Assembly: GCF_018617875.1 (NCBI RefSeq) | Contig: NZ_JACSKZ010000001.1 | Location: 62,001 to 126,000, forward strand | DNA: 64,000 nt | Direction: 5' to 3' | Source of the DNA: Exiguobacterium algae | GTDB taxonomy: Bacteria; Bacillota; Bacilli; Exiguobacteriales; Exiguobacteriaceae | Part shown: positions 52,149 to 59,984 of the stretch, piece after piece | Position numbering within the stretch: the first letter of the stretch is position 1 | Layout: each line of letters starts with the position of its first letter | The notes under the pieces: model-generated | The model's input: only the letters and a program-made list of their open reading frames with translations | Database searches by the model: none | What the model was told of the DNA's origin: nothing | Translations under genes and position numbers: made by a program

Positions 52149-53210
52149 TTATTTTGCGCCTTCGATTTTCATCTGTTTGCTTCGAAGCTGACCGCAGGCC
52201 GCATCGATGTCTGTCCCGTGCTCGAGACGGACGCCGGTGTTGACGCCCCGTTTTTTCAGGATGTCGTAAAACGCCATGATGTCCTCCGGCGTGCTACGCT
52301 CATACTGAATGTGCTCGTTGACCGGGTTGTACGGGATCAAGTTGACGTACGACTTGTCCTTGATGTCCTCGATCAGATTCGCGAGCTCCTCGGCGTGCTC
52401 CGGCAGGTCGTTCACTTTCGAGAGCAGGATGTACTCGAACGTGATCCGCTTGTTCGTCTTCTCGACGTAGTAACGGATCGCTGGCATGAGCTTGTCGAGC
52501 GGGAACGCCTTGTTGATCTTCATGATCTGTGTCCGGAGCGCATCGTTCGGTGCGTGGAGCGAGAGCGCCAGGTTGATCCGAAGGTCGAGGTCGGCGAACT
52601 TGTAGATCTTGTCCGCGAGCCCGCTCGTCGAGACGTTGATCTTCCGTGGGGCGATGGCGAGCCCGCGCTCGTCTTTGACGACGAGGAGGAAGTCGACGAG
52701 GTTGTCAAAGTTATCGAACGGCTCACCGATTCCCATGACGACGATATGACTGACGCGGTCCCCTTCGCCTTCGGCGTCGAGGAAATGTTGGACGGTCATG
52801 ATCTGTTCGACGACCTCACCCGCAGTCAAATCGCGCGTCTTTTTCAACAGTCCGCTCGCGCAGAAGCTGCAGCCGATGTTACAGCCGACCTGTGTCGTCA
52901 CACAGACCGAGCGACCATATTTATGACGCATGAGCACCGTCTCGATGTAATGGCCGTCGTGGAGTTTAAGTAAAAATTTGACCGTCCCGTCTCCGGCTTC
53001 TTGTTTGACGAAGAGCTCCTGGGTCGAGATGACGTATTTCTCTGCCAAGTGATCCCGTACTTCTGAACGGACGTTCAATTCGTCGATCGTCTTGACGCGG
53101 TCGATGTATAACGAATCCCATACTTGACGCGCATGGAAGGCACCGTACCCCGCCTCGGTACATTCGTCTGTGAGTTGATCAAACGTCAACCCGTATATTG
53201 ATGATTTCAT
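52149..53210 (-). CDS. rlmN: Dual-specificity RNA methyltransferase RlmN
   Basis: 353 residues of a radical-SAM enzyme that methylates C2 of A2503 in 23S rRNA (and A37 of some tRNAs). The 4Fe-4S cluster motif is Cys110-x3-Cys114-x2-Cys117 (GCNIGCSFC). The methyl-carrying Cys near the C-terminus is Cys339 in DAACGQL. Other family blocks are VVMGIGEPFDNFDNL and LALSLHAPNDALR. The start is ATG 53210 behind AAAGGACAG. Monocistronic. Confidence 0.95.
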   Translation of the reverse strand: MKSSIYGLTFDQLTDECTEAGYGAFHARQVWDSLYIDRVKTIDELNVRSEVRDHLAEKYVISTQELFVKQEAGDGTVKFLLKLHDGHYIETVLMRHKYGRSVCVTTQVGCNIGCSFCASGLLKKTRDLTAGEVVEQIMTVQHFLDAEGEGDRVSHIVVMGIGEPFDNFDNLVDFLLVVKDERGLAIAPRKINVSTSGLADKIYKFADLDLRINLALSLHAPNDALRTQIMKINKAFPLDKLMPAIRYYVEKTNKRITFEYILLSKVNDLPEHAEELANLIEDIKDKSYVNLIPYNPVNEHIQYERSTPEDIMAFYDILKKRGVNTGVRLEHGTDIDAACGQLRSKQMKIEGAK

Positions 53211-53275
53211 AGCAATCTGTCCTTTCTCTAATCCGCATACGTACCATTGTAGCGGAGGTGACGGACAGGTGCAAC

Positions 53276-54685
53276 TTAGGAATAGTCAGGCGGCGTCGGC
53301 CGTGATCCCGACTGTTCGAACGCATAGGCGATCCGGATGAGGTCACGCTCCGAGAAGCTCGTCCCCGTGAACGACAACCCGAACGGGGCACCGCTTGCTT
53401 TCACCTTATACGGAATCGTGATCGTCGGGTGACCGGCTCGTGCCGCCATGTCATAGTTCATGTCATGCGGCAAAACGAGCGCATGCAGCCGGTGATCTTT
53501 CAAAAGTGCATCGAGCCCTTCCGTCTTCGCCACCTGAATGTCGTCGAGACGCCGGTCGAGATAAGACGAGCCGATCAACCGACCCGACCGTTCCTCAGAC
53601 AGCTCGAACACTTTTTGCCCATGCGGGATGTACTCGGGGTGCGCCCGGTTCCATTCGATGAGGTCAGCGAGCGTCTCGTACGGGACGTCCGTCGAGGCCA
53701 AATACGCCTCGATGCCGAGCTTGAACTCCTCGAACAGCACATCCACCTGGTCCAACCGGTCCGTTTTCGGAAGCTCGACTTCGACGAGCTCGATGTTGGC
53801 ACGCCGCAGCACTTCTACCGCTTCCTTATAATACAGCCCTTCTTCCGCGGACAGATCGGCCTTCACATATCCGACCCGCATCCCGACAGCCTGTCGTTCG
53901 TCGAGACAGGTGACGTAAGGCGGTCCGACCGGGACGTCTTTTGTCGCCGGGTCGAGTTCGTCTTCCCCGCACATCGTTTGGAGCGCAAGGACGGCGTCAT
54001 GCAGAGTCCGTGCCATCGGTCCGGCCGTGTCCTGCGAGCGGGAGATCGGGATGATGCCGGTCCGGCTGATCAAGCCGACGGTCGGTTTGATGCCGACGAT
54101 CGCATTGTGGACACTCGGGTGGACGATCGAGCCGCTCGTCTCCGACCCGACAGCAAGTAACGTCAAATTCGCCGCGACGGCGGAGGCAGAACCGGAGCTT
54201 GAGCCCCCGACGTCGAGTCCGTCCCCGTACGGGTTTTTCGTCTGTCCCCCGACGGCGCTCCAACCGTTCGGCATGTTGTCCGCTAAAAAGTTCGCCCACT
54301 CCGACAAGTTGGCCTTTCCGAGGATGACCGCCCCGTCTGCCCGGAGGCGCTTGACGAGTTCCGCGTCCCGTCCCGCGAAATGATGACGCATCGCAGCGGA
54401 ACCGGCGGTCGTACGCATCAAGCCGTTCGTCTCGACGTTGTCTTTTAACAGGACCGGGATACCGAGGAGCGGTTTCCGGTCCCCCCGCCGAAACGCCCGA
54501 TCGGCCGCCTCTGCCTCGAACAAGGCGTCCGGATTCACCTGGATGACGGCGTTCAACCGTTCGTTGAACTTGGCGATTCGTCGTAAATAATAGCTCGTCA
54601 CGTCTTTTGCCGTAAACGTCCCGTCCTTGTAGCCGTGATGGGCTTTCGTCACGGTCAATTCAAACAGTTCATGTTGATGGTCCAT
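53276..54685 (-). CDS. Amidase-signature family enzyme
   Basis: 469 residues of the amidase-signature family, hydrolysing an amide. The Ser-cisSer-Lys triad is visible: Lys in IPVLLKDNV, Ser in the Gly/Ser-rich GGSSSGSASAVAANL, and nucleophile Ser in GSETSGSI. It is not GatA: the gatC/gatB genes are absent and the C-terminal part differs. The substrate is unknown. ATG 54685 follows AAAGGAGGAAACGAT; the GTG further up lies before that ribosome binding site. Confidence 0.88.
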   Translation of the reverse strand: MDHQHELFELTVTKAHHGYKDGTFTAKDVTSYYLRRIAKFNERLNAVIQVNPDALFEAEAADRAFRRGDRKPLLGIPVLLKDNVETNGLMRTTAGSAAMRHHFAGRDAELVKRLRADGAVILGKANLSEWANFLADNMPNGWSAVGGQTKNPYGDGLDVGGSSSGSASAVAANLTLLAVGSETSGSIVHPSVHNAIVGIKPTVGLISRTGIIPISRSQDTAGPMARTLHDAVLALQTMCGEDELDPATKDVPVGPPYVTCLDERQAVGMRVGYVKADLSAEEGLYYKEAVEVLRRANIELVEVELPKTDRLDQVDVLFEEFKLGIEAYLASTDVPYETLADLIEWNRAHPEYIPHGQKVFELSEERSGRLIGSSYLDRRLDDIQVAKTEGLDALLKDHRLHALVLPHDMNYDMAARAGHPTITIPYKVKASGAPFGLSFTGTSFSERDLIRIAYAFEQSGSRPTPPDYS

Positions 54686-54801
54686 ATCGTTTCCTCCTTT
54701 GTTCACTCCTATCCCTATTCGTTCCCGACCGCATTTTTCCTTTATTGTCGTAATATCGGACGGTTCTTGCTACACTGAAAGAAACGATTGAGGAGGAACT
54801 T

Positions 54802-54963
54802 ATGACCCGTTCATACATCATCGTCTTACTCGCCGTGTTCGCACTCTTCTTCCTGCAGCTTTACGGAGAGAACGTCCCGTACGGACTCCCCTTATCGATC
54901 GGACTGATCATGCTCATCGTCGTCCTGACCGTCGTTCAATTCCGCCGGAAACCAAACCATTGA
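54802..54963 (+). CDS. 53-residue two-helix membrane protein
   Basis: A short gene with a perfect GAGGAGG ribosome binding site before ATG 54802. The product has two hydrophobic helices (IIVLLAVFALFFLQL and SIGLIMLIVVLTVVQF) joined by YGENVPYGLP, with a basic C-terminus RRKPNH. The function is unknown. The -35 of the msrA promoter overlaps its stop codon. Confidence 0.65.
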   Translation: MTRSYIIVLLAVFALFFLQLYGENVPYGLPLSIGLIMLIVVLTVVQFRRKPNH

Positions 54964-54989
54964 CGGGAAGGTTTTGAGGGTGGTATGAT
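54960..54989 (+). promoter_or_regulatory. Promoter of the SAM riboswitch-msrA transcript
   Basis: TTGACG, 18 bases, TATGAT; a start near 54996 would put the riboswitch at the very 5' end of the RNA. Confidence 0.65.
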
Positions 54990-55003
54990 GCTCTCACCAA
55001 CTA

Positions 55004-55105
55004 CATATCGATATCAAGAGTGAACGAGAGATCTGGCTCCATGACTTCACAGCAACCTGCCGCGGCAAGGTGCTACGACCAGCAAGGGAAACCTTGGACG
55101 ATATG
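55004..55105 (+). promoter_or_regulatory. SAM-I riboswitch (S-box) aptamer
   Basis: The S-box core is present: P1 pairs CATATCG (55004-55010) with CGATATG (55099-55105), then ATCAAGAG, an AGAGATCTGGC arm with TGACTTCACAGCAACCTGC, GGCAAGGTGCTACGACCAGC and AGGGAAACCTTGG. High SAM should stabilise the aptamer and permit the terminator that follows. The downstream gene is msrA. Confidence 0.92.
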
Positions 55106-55110
55106 ACGTA

Positions 55111-55143
55111 AGCGCTCATGTCCTCCGACGTGAGCGCTTTTTT
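55111..55143 (+). terminator. Riboswitch-controlled terminator
   Basis: AGCGCTCA and GTC pair with GAC and TGAGCGCT, followed by seven T. It begins five bases after P1 and lies before msrA. Confidence 0.88.
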
Positions 55144-55173
55144 GTTGGAGACTGATTTGGAGGGAAAGAAAGA

Positions 55174-55698
55174 ATGGAAAAAGCTACATTTGCCGGCGGC
55201 TGTTTCTGGTGCATGGTGACGCCGTTTGAAGAACTACCTGGAATTGAAGGGATCGTCTCCGGATATTCGGGCGGTCATGTCGACAATCCGACATATGAAC
55301 AAGTAAAAACCGGGACGACGGGACATGTCGAGGTCGTCGAGATCACGTATGATCCTTCTCTTTTTAAATATGAACGTCTGCTCGAACTGTATTGGATCCA
55401 AACCGATCCGACCGACGACGGCGGGCAGTTCCAGGACCGCGGGCCGCAATACGCGCCGGCCATCTTCTACCATTCGGAGGAACAGCGGATCGCTGCCGAA
55501 AAGAGTCGCGACGAGCTCGCAGCGAGCGGCCGTTTCAAAGACCCGATCGTCACGAAGATTTTGCCGGCGACTACATTCTATCCGGCCGAGGAGTATCATC
55601 AGGACTACCACAAGAAGAATCCAAAGCATTATAAAGAAGACCGTGCCATCTCCGGGCGCGATGAATTCATTGATACGAATTGGGTAGAAACCGTCTAA
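55174..55698 (+). CDS. msrA: Peptide methionine-S-sulfoxide reductase MsrA
   Basis: 174 residues. It reduces the S-epimer of methionine sulfoxide in free or protein form. The catalytic Cys10 is in GGCFWCMV. The substrate-pocket residues are in the TDPTDDGGQFQDRGPQYAPAIF segment (Asp, Tyr). A YHQDYHKKNP segment follows, as in other MsrA proteins. ATG 55174 follows GGAGGGAAAG. There is no fused MsrB domain. Expression appears to be under a SAM-I riboswitch, linking methionine repair to SAM supply. Confidence 0.95.
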   Translation: MEKATFAGGCFWCMVTPFEELPGIEGIVSGYSGGHVDNPTYEQVKTGTTGHVEVVEITYDPSLFKYERLLELYWIQTDPTDDGGQFQDRGPQYAPAIFYHSEEQRIAAEKSRDELAASGRFKDPIVTKILPATTFYPAEEYHQDYHKKNPKHYKEDRAISGRDEFIDTNWVETV

Positions 55699-55708
55699 TC
55701 GTTCAATC

Positions 55709-55745
55709 AGACGCGATTGTCTTGTATGATGTCGCGTCTTTCTTA
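55709..55745 (+). terminator. Intrinsic terminator of msrA
   Basis: AGACGCGA pairs with TCGCGTCT over a long loop, followed by TTCTT. Confidence 0.65.
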
Positions 55746-55814
55746 TGGTGTCACACGAGCCGATTAAAGGGTATGAAATGAGTAGACATCCTGTATGATT
55801 AAGAAGAGGTACGA

Positions 55815-56363
55815 ATGAAAGGCGGACTGAGAATGAAGACTTGGGGAAAAGTACTGATTGGGGTGATCGGCATCGCGGTGCTCGTCGTGGCGTGGTGGTT
55901 GATCTCGCCGCTCTTTTTGAACGAGACGGTCGATGAAGGATTGCCACCGACTTCGGAGGAGTCGAGGGTCGAGGACACAGAGGAAGAGTCAGATGTATCT
56001 GAAGCGGATGCCGCAGAAGAAGGCACCGTCAAGACGACTGCCGTTTCCGGTGTCTTCAAGGACGGGGAGAAAAACTACCAGACCGCAGGCACGATTCAGT
56101 CAGTGGAATCAGATGGAAACGTCTATCTCCGCTTCGAAGATTTTGAGACGACGAACGGCCCAGACCTGTTCGTCTACTTGACGAAGCCTGGACAAGAGAC
56201 GACCGAAGGCGTCAGTCTCGGTGCGTTAAAAGGAAACATCGGGAATCAAAACTACCTGGTGCCCGAGGAAGTTGATCTAGAGGAGTACAGCACGGTCGTC
56301 ATTTGGTGCCGTGCCTTCAGCGCAACATTCGGGACGGGTGAATTGACTGCAAACAATGAATAA
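55815..56363 (+). CDS. DM13-domain exported protein
   Basis: 182 residues: a membrane anchor (VLIGVIGIAVLVVAWWLI), an acidic linker rich in Glu/Asp/Ser (about 38-70), and a DM13 domain (about 75-178) with GVFKDGEKNYQTAGTIQSVE, LRFEDFETTNGPDLFVYL and VVIWCRAFSATFG, whose Cys is a family feature. DM13 is thought to be a redox or electron-transfer domain related to DOMON. ATG 55815 and ATG 55833 both have acceptable ribosome binding sites. Monocistronic, with a terminator. Confidence 0.82.
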   Translation: MKGGLRMKTWGKVLIGVIGIAVLVVAWWLISPLFLNETVDEGLPPTSEESRVEDTEEESDVSEADAAEEGTVKTTAVSGVFKDGEKNYQTAGTIQSVESDGNVYLRFEDFETTNGPDLFVYLTKPGQETTEGVSLGALKGNIGNQNYLVPEEVDLEEYSTVVIWCRAFSATFGTGELTANNE

Positions 56364-56367
56364 GACA

Positions 56368-56407
56368 AAGAGAGGGAGGCTGAATGAATCGGCCTCCCTC
56401 TTTTATT
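56368..56407 (+). terminator. Intrinsic terminator of the DM13 gene
   Basis: AAGAGGGAGGC-type arm pairs with GCCTCCCTCTT, followed by TTATTT. Confidence 0.8.
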
Positions 56408-56503
56408 TGATTTTATATGGATAATGAATTTGAACAATGATTCAATGTTGGATTCGAACATGCTATCCTATATGTAAATAAGTGTAATTTTTCAGGAGGT
56501 AGT

Positions 56504-56755
56504 ATGATGCAATGGACTTCATCGAAACCGTACAAAGAATTCTTTTGGAAACGATTCTTCATTCTCTTCATCCCATTGGTGGGGCTTGGCATTCTCTCTG
56601 AGCCGATGATCATCCACAATCCATTCGAAGAGCTCGAAGATTATGGAGAGTTCGTTTTCTTCTTGGCCCTTTATATCATCGTACTAGGCGGATGGGCAGC
56701 GTTCATTACGTCGATGATGTGGCGTGTGAGACAGTTAAGGGAGAAGAAATCGTAA
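56504..56755 (+). CDS. 83-residue membrane protein
   Basis: Two predicted membrane helices (FFILFIPLVGLGIL and FVFFLALYIIVLGGWAAFI) with an acidic loop HNPFEELEDYGE between them and a basic C-terminus. No family was recognised. AGGAGGT lies just before two ATG codons (56504 and 56507); the second has better spacing. It is the last gene before the AT-rich island. Confidence 0.6.
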   Translation: MMQWTSSKPYKEFFWKRFFILFIPLVGLGILSEPMIIHNPFEELEDYGEFVFFLALYIIVLGGWAAFITSMMWRVRQLREKKS

Positions 56756-56870
56756 ACCGTTAACCCTTAATTCGAATGAAAGACTAATATAAAATCGACC
56801 GTTCAATTATTTTTTACTTACATATTAAATTTGATGTTATAAAAACATTTAGGTAATTCAAATAGGTTCA

Positions 56871-56901
56871 AACTTGTGAGTATCTTATATTATCACAAGT
56901 T
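56871..56901. repeat. 31-bp palindrome at the start of the AT-rich island
   Basis: AACTTGTGA and TCACAAGTT are perfect 9-bp arms around 13 AT-rich bases. No T run follows. It could be an operator or a recombination site. Confidence 0.5.
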
Positions 56902-56934
56902 AATATCGTATTAGAAAGAGATATTGACAAAAAA

Positions 56935-57267
56935 ATGATAATACCTCTTTCTTATAATAAATGTATTTTGCACTACACAATAAATTTTTCTTTAATTCCA
57001 TTATCATTAACTTTTCTAATCGCATGGTTGAATTTTTCTAGTATTCAAACTGAACACAAAACTTCTTATTTGTTACTCGTTTCAGCTGCAATTGTAAGTA
57101 CTTACATTGTTTTATCAATAATTCTTACCATTTTCGAATCTTGGCAGAACAAGGTTACCGAAAGATTAGAGGATTTGACGGACATTTTAAATGAATTACA
57201 CCTCCAGAAATTAATCAATGTAGATTCAAAAGACAAAATAACACCCAGAATGACAGACATCCAGTAA
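56935..57267 (+). CDS. 110-residue AT-rich membrane protein
   Basis: Two hydrophobic helices (FSLIPLSLTFLIAWLNF and LLLVSAAIVSTYIVLSIILT) followed by a charged C-terminal helix (ERLEDLTDILNELHLQ). Codon use is far more AT-rich than in the core genes. There is no clear ribosome binding site before ATG 56935, so the start and even expression are uncertain. No family was recognised. It lies between the 56871 palindrome and the IS3 relic. Confidence 0.4.
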   Translation: MIIPLSYNKCILHYTINFSLIPLSLTFLIAWLNFSSIQTEHKTSYLLLVSAAIVSTYIVLSIILTIFESWQNKVTERLEDLTDILNELHLQKLINVDSKDKITPRMTDIQ

Positions 57268-57325
57268 AACGCACACATTTAAACCAAACTAAAAAAATTG
57301 GAAACTAAATATTTTTTTCAGGCGA

Positions 57326-57370
57326 CTAAAACACCTGAGTCCGGTAGAATACCGGACTCAGGTGTTTTAG
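57326..57370. repeat. 45-bp perfect palindrome at the end of the IS3 relic
   Basis: Two 21-bp arms (CTAAAACACCTGAGTCCGGTA and its reverse complement) around a GAA loop. The same bases encode the C-terminus [11 protein letters not shown] of the transposase relic. It would be a strong RNA hairpin on either strand. Confidence 0.75.
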
Positions 57371-57631
57371 TTGTTCATTGATATGAAGGTGATTATAGGG
57401 ATCGAGCTCCTGTTTGAAATTAGCTACGCTTTCGAACTTTTTGAGATAAAGAAGCTCAGATTCGAACATGGCGAAAAAGCTCTCGTCGAAAGCGATGTTG
57501 AGACATTTGCTCTATTGCATGACCTTCTGACGGTCCACTTCGAAATCTCTTCCTAAGGTTGTGCATCCCTCTGTACCAATCAAATAGCGTTCGGTCATAT
57601 GAACTTTTGAACCCTTCACCAATTTAACCAT
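57326..57631 (-). pseudogene. Remnant of IS3-family transposase OrfA/OrfB
   Basis: A fused remnant: the N-terminal HTH part of OrfA is followed after an in-frame TAG by the C-terminal part of OrfB. The DDE catalytic core is absent, except perhaps the final Glu region ([15 protein letters not shown] matches the ExxxxxLKxE end of IS3 DDE domains). It is not functional. Confidence 0.75.
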
Positions 57632-57727
57632 AAACACACCCTACAAAAGTTAGATTTATATGTCCAACTTTTATAGGGCAGTTCACACCTTTTGTCCTTA
57701 TATTTTATCAAAGGATTTAGTTCTTCC

Positions 57728-57756
57728 TTCAAAAACAACTTCACTTGAATTATAAT
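57728..57756 (+). promoter_or_regulatory. Possible promoter of the 57815 gene
   Basis: TTCAAA, 17 bases, TATAAT. The -10 is perfect; the -35 is weak. Confidence 0.4.
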
Positions 57757-57814
57757 AATATATATGAAATTTAAATGTCTTCTTAAAAACCAAAACGTAA
57801 ACAGGAGTGATTAC

Positions 57815-58840
57815 GTGGACTTATTTAATATTCAAGTTTCTGAGGATAGGCTACATCCAAATTTTATTCATCTATCAAGAGATAAGGACCTAATAAAGGT
57901 AATTAATTCTTGGAAAATTGGTTTTGAAGATAGAGACAATAAATTTGTAAAAGAGTTTCAAACGACATTTAATACTGCCTTTTGGGAACTATATTTACAT
58001 GCCTGTTTTAGAAATATGGGATTTAAAATTGAATATTCTTATTCTTCACCTGATTTTGTAATTGAGACCAGAAAAAATAACATGCCAATAATTATTGAAG
58101 CAGTAAGCACTAGACATGCGGAAGGAGATAGACCTGAACACGATAGGATAAATGCTATAGAAAGTTTGCTCGAAAATAGTAATTTTGACCATGAGTCACT
58201 TCACGGTGACATAATTCAAATTGCTACTGAACGTATAGCAAATAGTATCATGACAAAAGTTAATAAATATCAAAAACAATATTCGAAGCTAAATCATGTT
58301 AAAGGTAAGCCTTTTATACTGGCTATAGGTGCATTTGAACAAAACTTTTTTTATAATCAGGGAACCGGAGCAATCGAGAAAGTACTTTATGGCCTAGACA
58401 AGGCCGAATATAGAGGAAATACTCCATATTTTGAATATGTAGACCATATTATTAAAAGGAAAAACGGAAAAAAGATTCCAATCGGCTTATTTAATAACGC
58501 TGAATTAAGTTGTATCAGCGGAATATTATTTAGCTCTGTTACTTCAATCGGAAAAGTAAGGGCACTTTCTCAACGCAAACACGATCATATATTTATTAAT
58601 ACTTATACATATAATGATTATGGCCAAAACGGTATTTTTAATACTCATCCACATAAAAAATACAACGAGCGTTTACTGGATGGAATGTTACTATATTTAA
58701 ATCCTTATGCAGACATCCCATTAGATCCCAAAGAATTTGATAATAGCAATATAGCTAAAATCTATAATAATGATAAACGAGAGATTAAACACGGTTTTTT
58801 ATTCTCAAGAACTGTTACAAACGTACAAGCTAGAGACTAA
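57815..58840 (+). CDS. PD-(D/E)XK-nuclease-like protein, unknown
   Basis: 341 residues, AT-rich codons, flanked by an IS relic. GTG 57815 has AGGAG seven bases upstream; the longer frame from ATG 57764 has none. The segment FWELYLHACFRNMGF then SSPDFVIETRK and IIIEAVS has the layout of PD-(D/E)XK nucleases (Glu58, Asp80, Glu95), but the Lys of ExK is Val, so it is either inactive or a variant. The C-terminal half (IGAFEQNFFYNQG, FNTHPHKKYNERLLDG) is unlike anything I know. A restriction- or defense-type role is inferred only from context. Confidence 0.5.
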   Translation: MDLFNIQVSEDRLHPNFIHLSRDKDLIKVINSWKIGFEDRDNKFVKEFQTTFNTAFWELYLHACFRNMGFKIEYSYSSPDFVIETRKNNMPIIIEAVSTRHAEGDRPEHDRINAIESLLENSNFDHESLHGDIIQIATERIANSIMTKVNKYQKQYSKLNHVKGKPFILAIGAFEQNFFYNQGTGAIEKVLYGLDKAEYRGNTPYFEYVDHIIKRKNGKKIPIGLFNNAELSCISGILFSSVTSIGKVRALSQRKHDHIFINTYTYNDYGQNGIFNTHPHKKYNERLLDGMLLYLNPYADIPLDPKEFDNSNIAKIYNNDKREIKHGFLFSRTVTNVQARD

Positions 58841-59207
58841 TATATTCCACTGGAGAACCTTAAATTTGATTGCAATATTAAATGTAGAAGTTTGAAATAT
58901 AAACGAATTTCACTATGGAATATCCTTCTTTTTTATATTCCATTTAGTATTTATCAATAAATCTAGATAAACAAGTCACTCATTTTTTTAAGTCTATAAT
59001 CTATGAAGTATAATTTCATGACTATCTATTTCTCCATGCTGTCGACAATATTTAGTTGCTTTCATTGAACCTATTACAATTTAATATATTATAAGTAATC
59101 AACTAGCAGGCTGGACTGACCAGCCAACAACGGCCCCTCACTTTTTTGGTGAAGGGCCATTTATTTTATGTTGTCTATATCTGAATTAGATTTGGGGGAC
59201 AAAGTTC
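58841..59207. other. Intergenic AT-rich stretch before the Abi pseudogene
   Basis: 367 bases without a credible ORF. It holds a TGGAATAT/ATATTCCA inverted repeat at 58916-58942 (possible terminator of the 57815 gene), a GGCTGG/CCAGCC hairpin near 59109-59125 and the terminator-like hairpin at 59127-59165. Confidence 0.5.
59127..59165 (+). terminator. Terminator-like hairpin upstream of the Abi pseudogene
   Basis: GGCCC and TCAC pair with GTGA and GGGCC with mismatches, followed by ATTTATTTT. It lies about 45 bases before the Abi start and may be a leader or the end of a lost gene. Confidence 0.5.
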
Positions 59208-59943
59208 ATGTCGAGACCTGAAAAGGTATTCAAATCCACGACCGACCAACTTCAACTGTTGCAACGACGCGGTCTCGTCATTGATGACCCCATGTTTGCG
59301 GAGGAGGCACTGATTCGAACGAGTTACTATGAGATCATCAACGGCTACAAAGACCTTTTTATCGATGCGAATGCCGAAGAGGAATCTTTCCATACGGGCA
59401 CGACCTTCTCAGAGATTTATTATTTATATGAGATGGACAACACCCTCCGCTTTGCCCTGCTGTCGGCGACTCTGTCGGGGAGAACCTTTTGCACTCTGTC
59501 ATCTCCTACGTGCTCGCCGAAGAGCACGGGCACTCCGTCAACGACTATCAACCTAACCGTATCTTCCGACAGGGGAAGAAAATTTCACATGGCCGGTTCA
59601 AAGGGAAATACGAGCGCGAGCTGCTGCTGCAAATCTTTTCCGAGGTCTACCATTCTACACATCAACCGATGACCTATTATCGGGAGACCTATCGGGATAT
59701 GCCACCTTGGATCCTGGTAATCAGAAACACGGTCGGGGACGTGACGATATCCTGAGTTTTATCATCGCCCTGTCCTATCTACGAGACCGAGAAATCGAAG
59801 ACCGATTCACCCGATCGGTCACCTCAGAGATACATGATTACTTAATCAGCTTCTCGAGGCACGAAGGGATGCTCTTGAGTCAGATGAACATCCCACCGTC
59901 ATTATATAGAGAGTTGCTACATAGTTTAGAGTCAAGAAGATAA
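59208..59943 (+). pseudogene. Abi_2 (AbiD/AbiF-like) abortive-infection gene, frameshifted twice
   Basis: Three consecutive frames together spell an Abi_2 protein: the first (59208 on) has STTDQLQLLQRRGLVIDD and YYEIINGYKDLF; the second continues NLLHSVISYVLAEEHG and YYRETYRDMPPWILV; the third continues DILSFIIALSYLRDREIE. The first shift is at a GGGG run (59477-59480), the second between about 59730 and 59750. Both are in the same direction. The gene is GC-balanced, unlike the AT-rich DNA around it, and has a GGGGGAC ribosome binding site at ATG 59208. Sequencing error is possible but two would be needed. Confidence 0.75.
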
Positions 59944-59984
59944 AAACCGGAAAGCTTCGAACATGAAGCTTCCCGGTTTTATTT
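59944..59984 (+). terminator. Intrinsic terminator of the Abi pseudogene
   Basis: AAAACCGG and AAGCTTC pair with GAAGCTT and CCGGTTTT with one mismatch, followed by ATTTG. Confidence 0.75.

Larger units (their letters stand above)
57326..57685 (-). mobile_element. Internally deleted IS3-family element (IS150-like)
   Basis: On the minus strand a terminal inverted repeat is seen at 57661-57685 (TGAACTGCCCTATAAAAGTT then GGACA). The start of an OrfA-like frame follows (ATG 57631, [19 protein letters not shown] and then [10 protein letters not shown]), running to a TAG. The frame then continues as the C-terminus of OrfB ([40 protein letters not shown]). The middle of both ORFs is missing, so it is a relic or MITE-like derivative. 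The second inverted repeat was not found. Confidence 0.7.

Noticed and set aside
52218-52973. 251-codon plus-strand frame opposite rlmN
   Set aside because: Composition is that of an antisense shadow (Asp/Val/Arg-rich) and rlmN is certain on the other strand.
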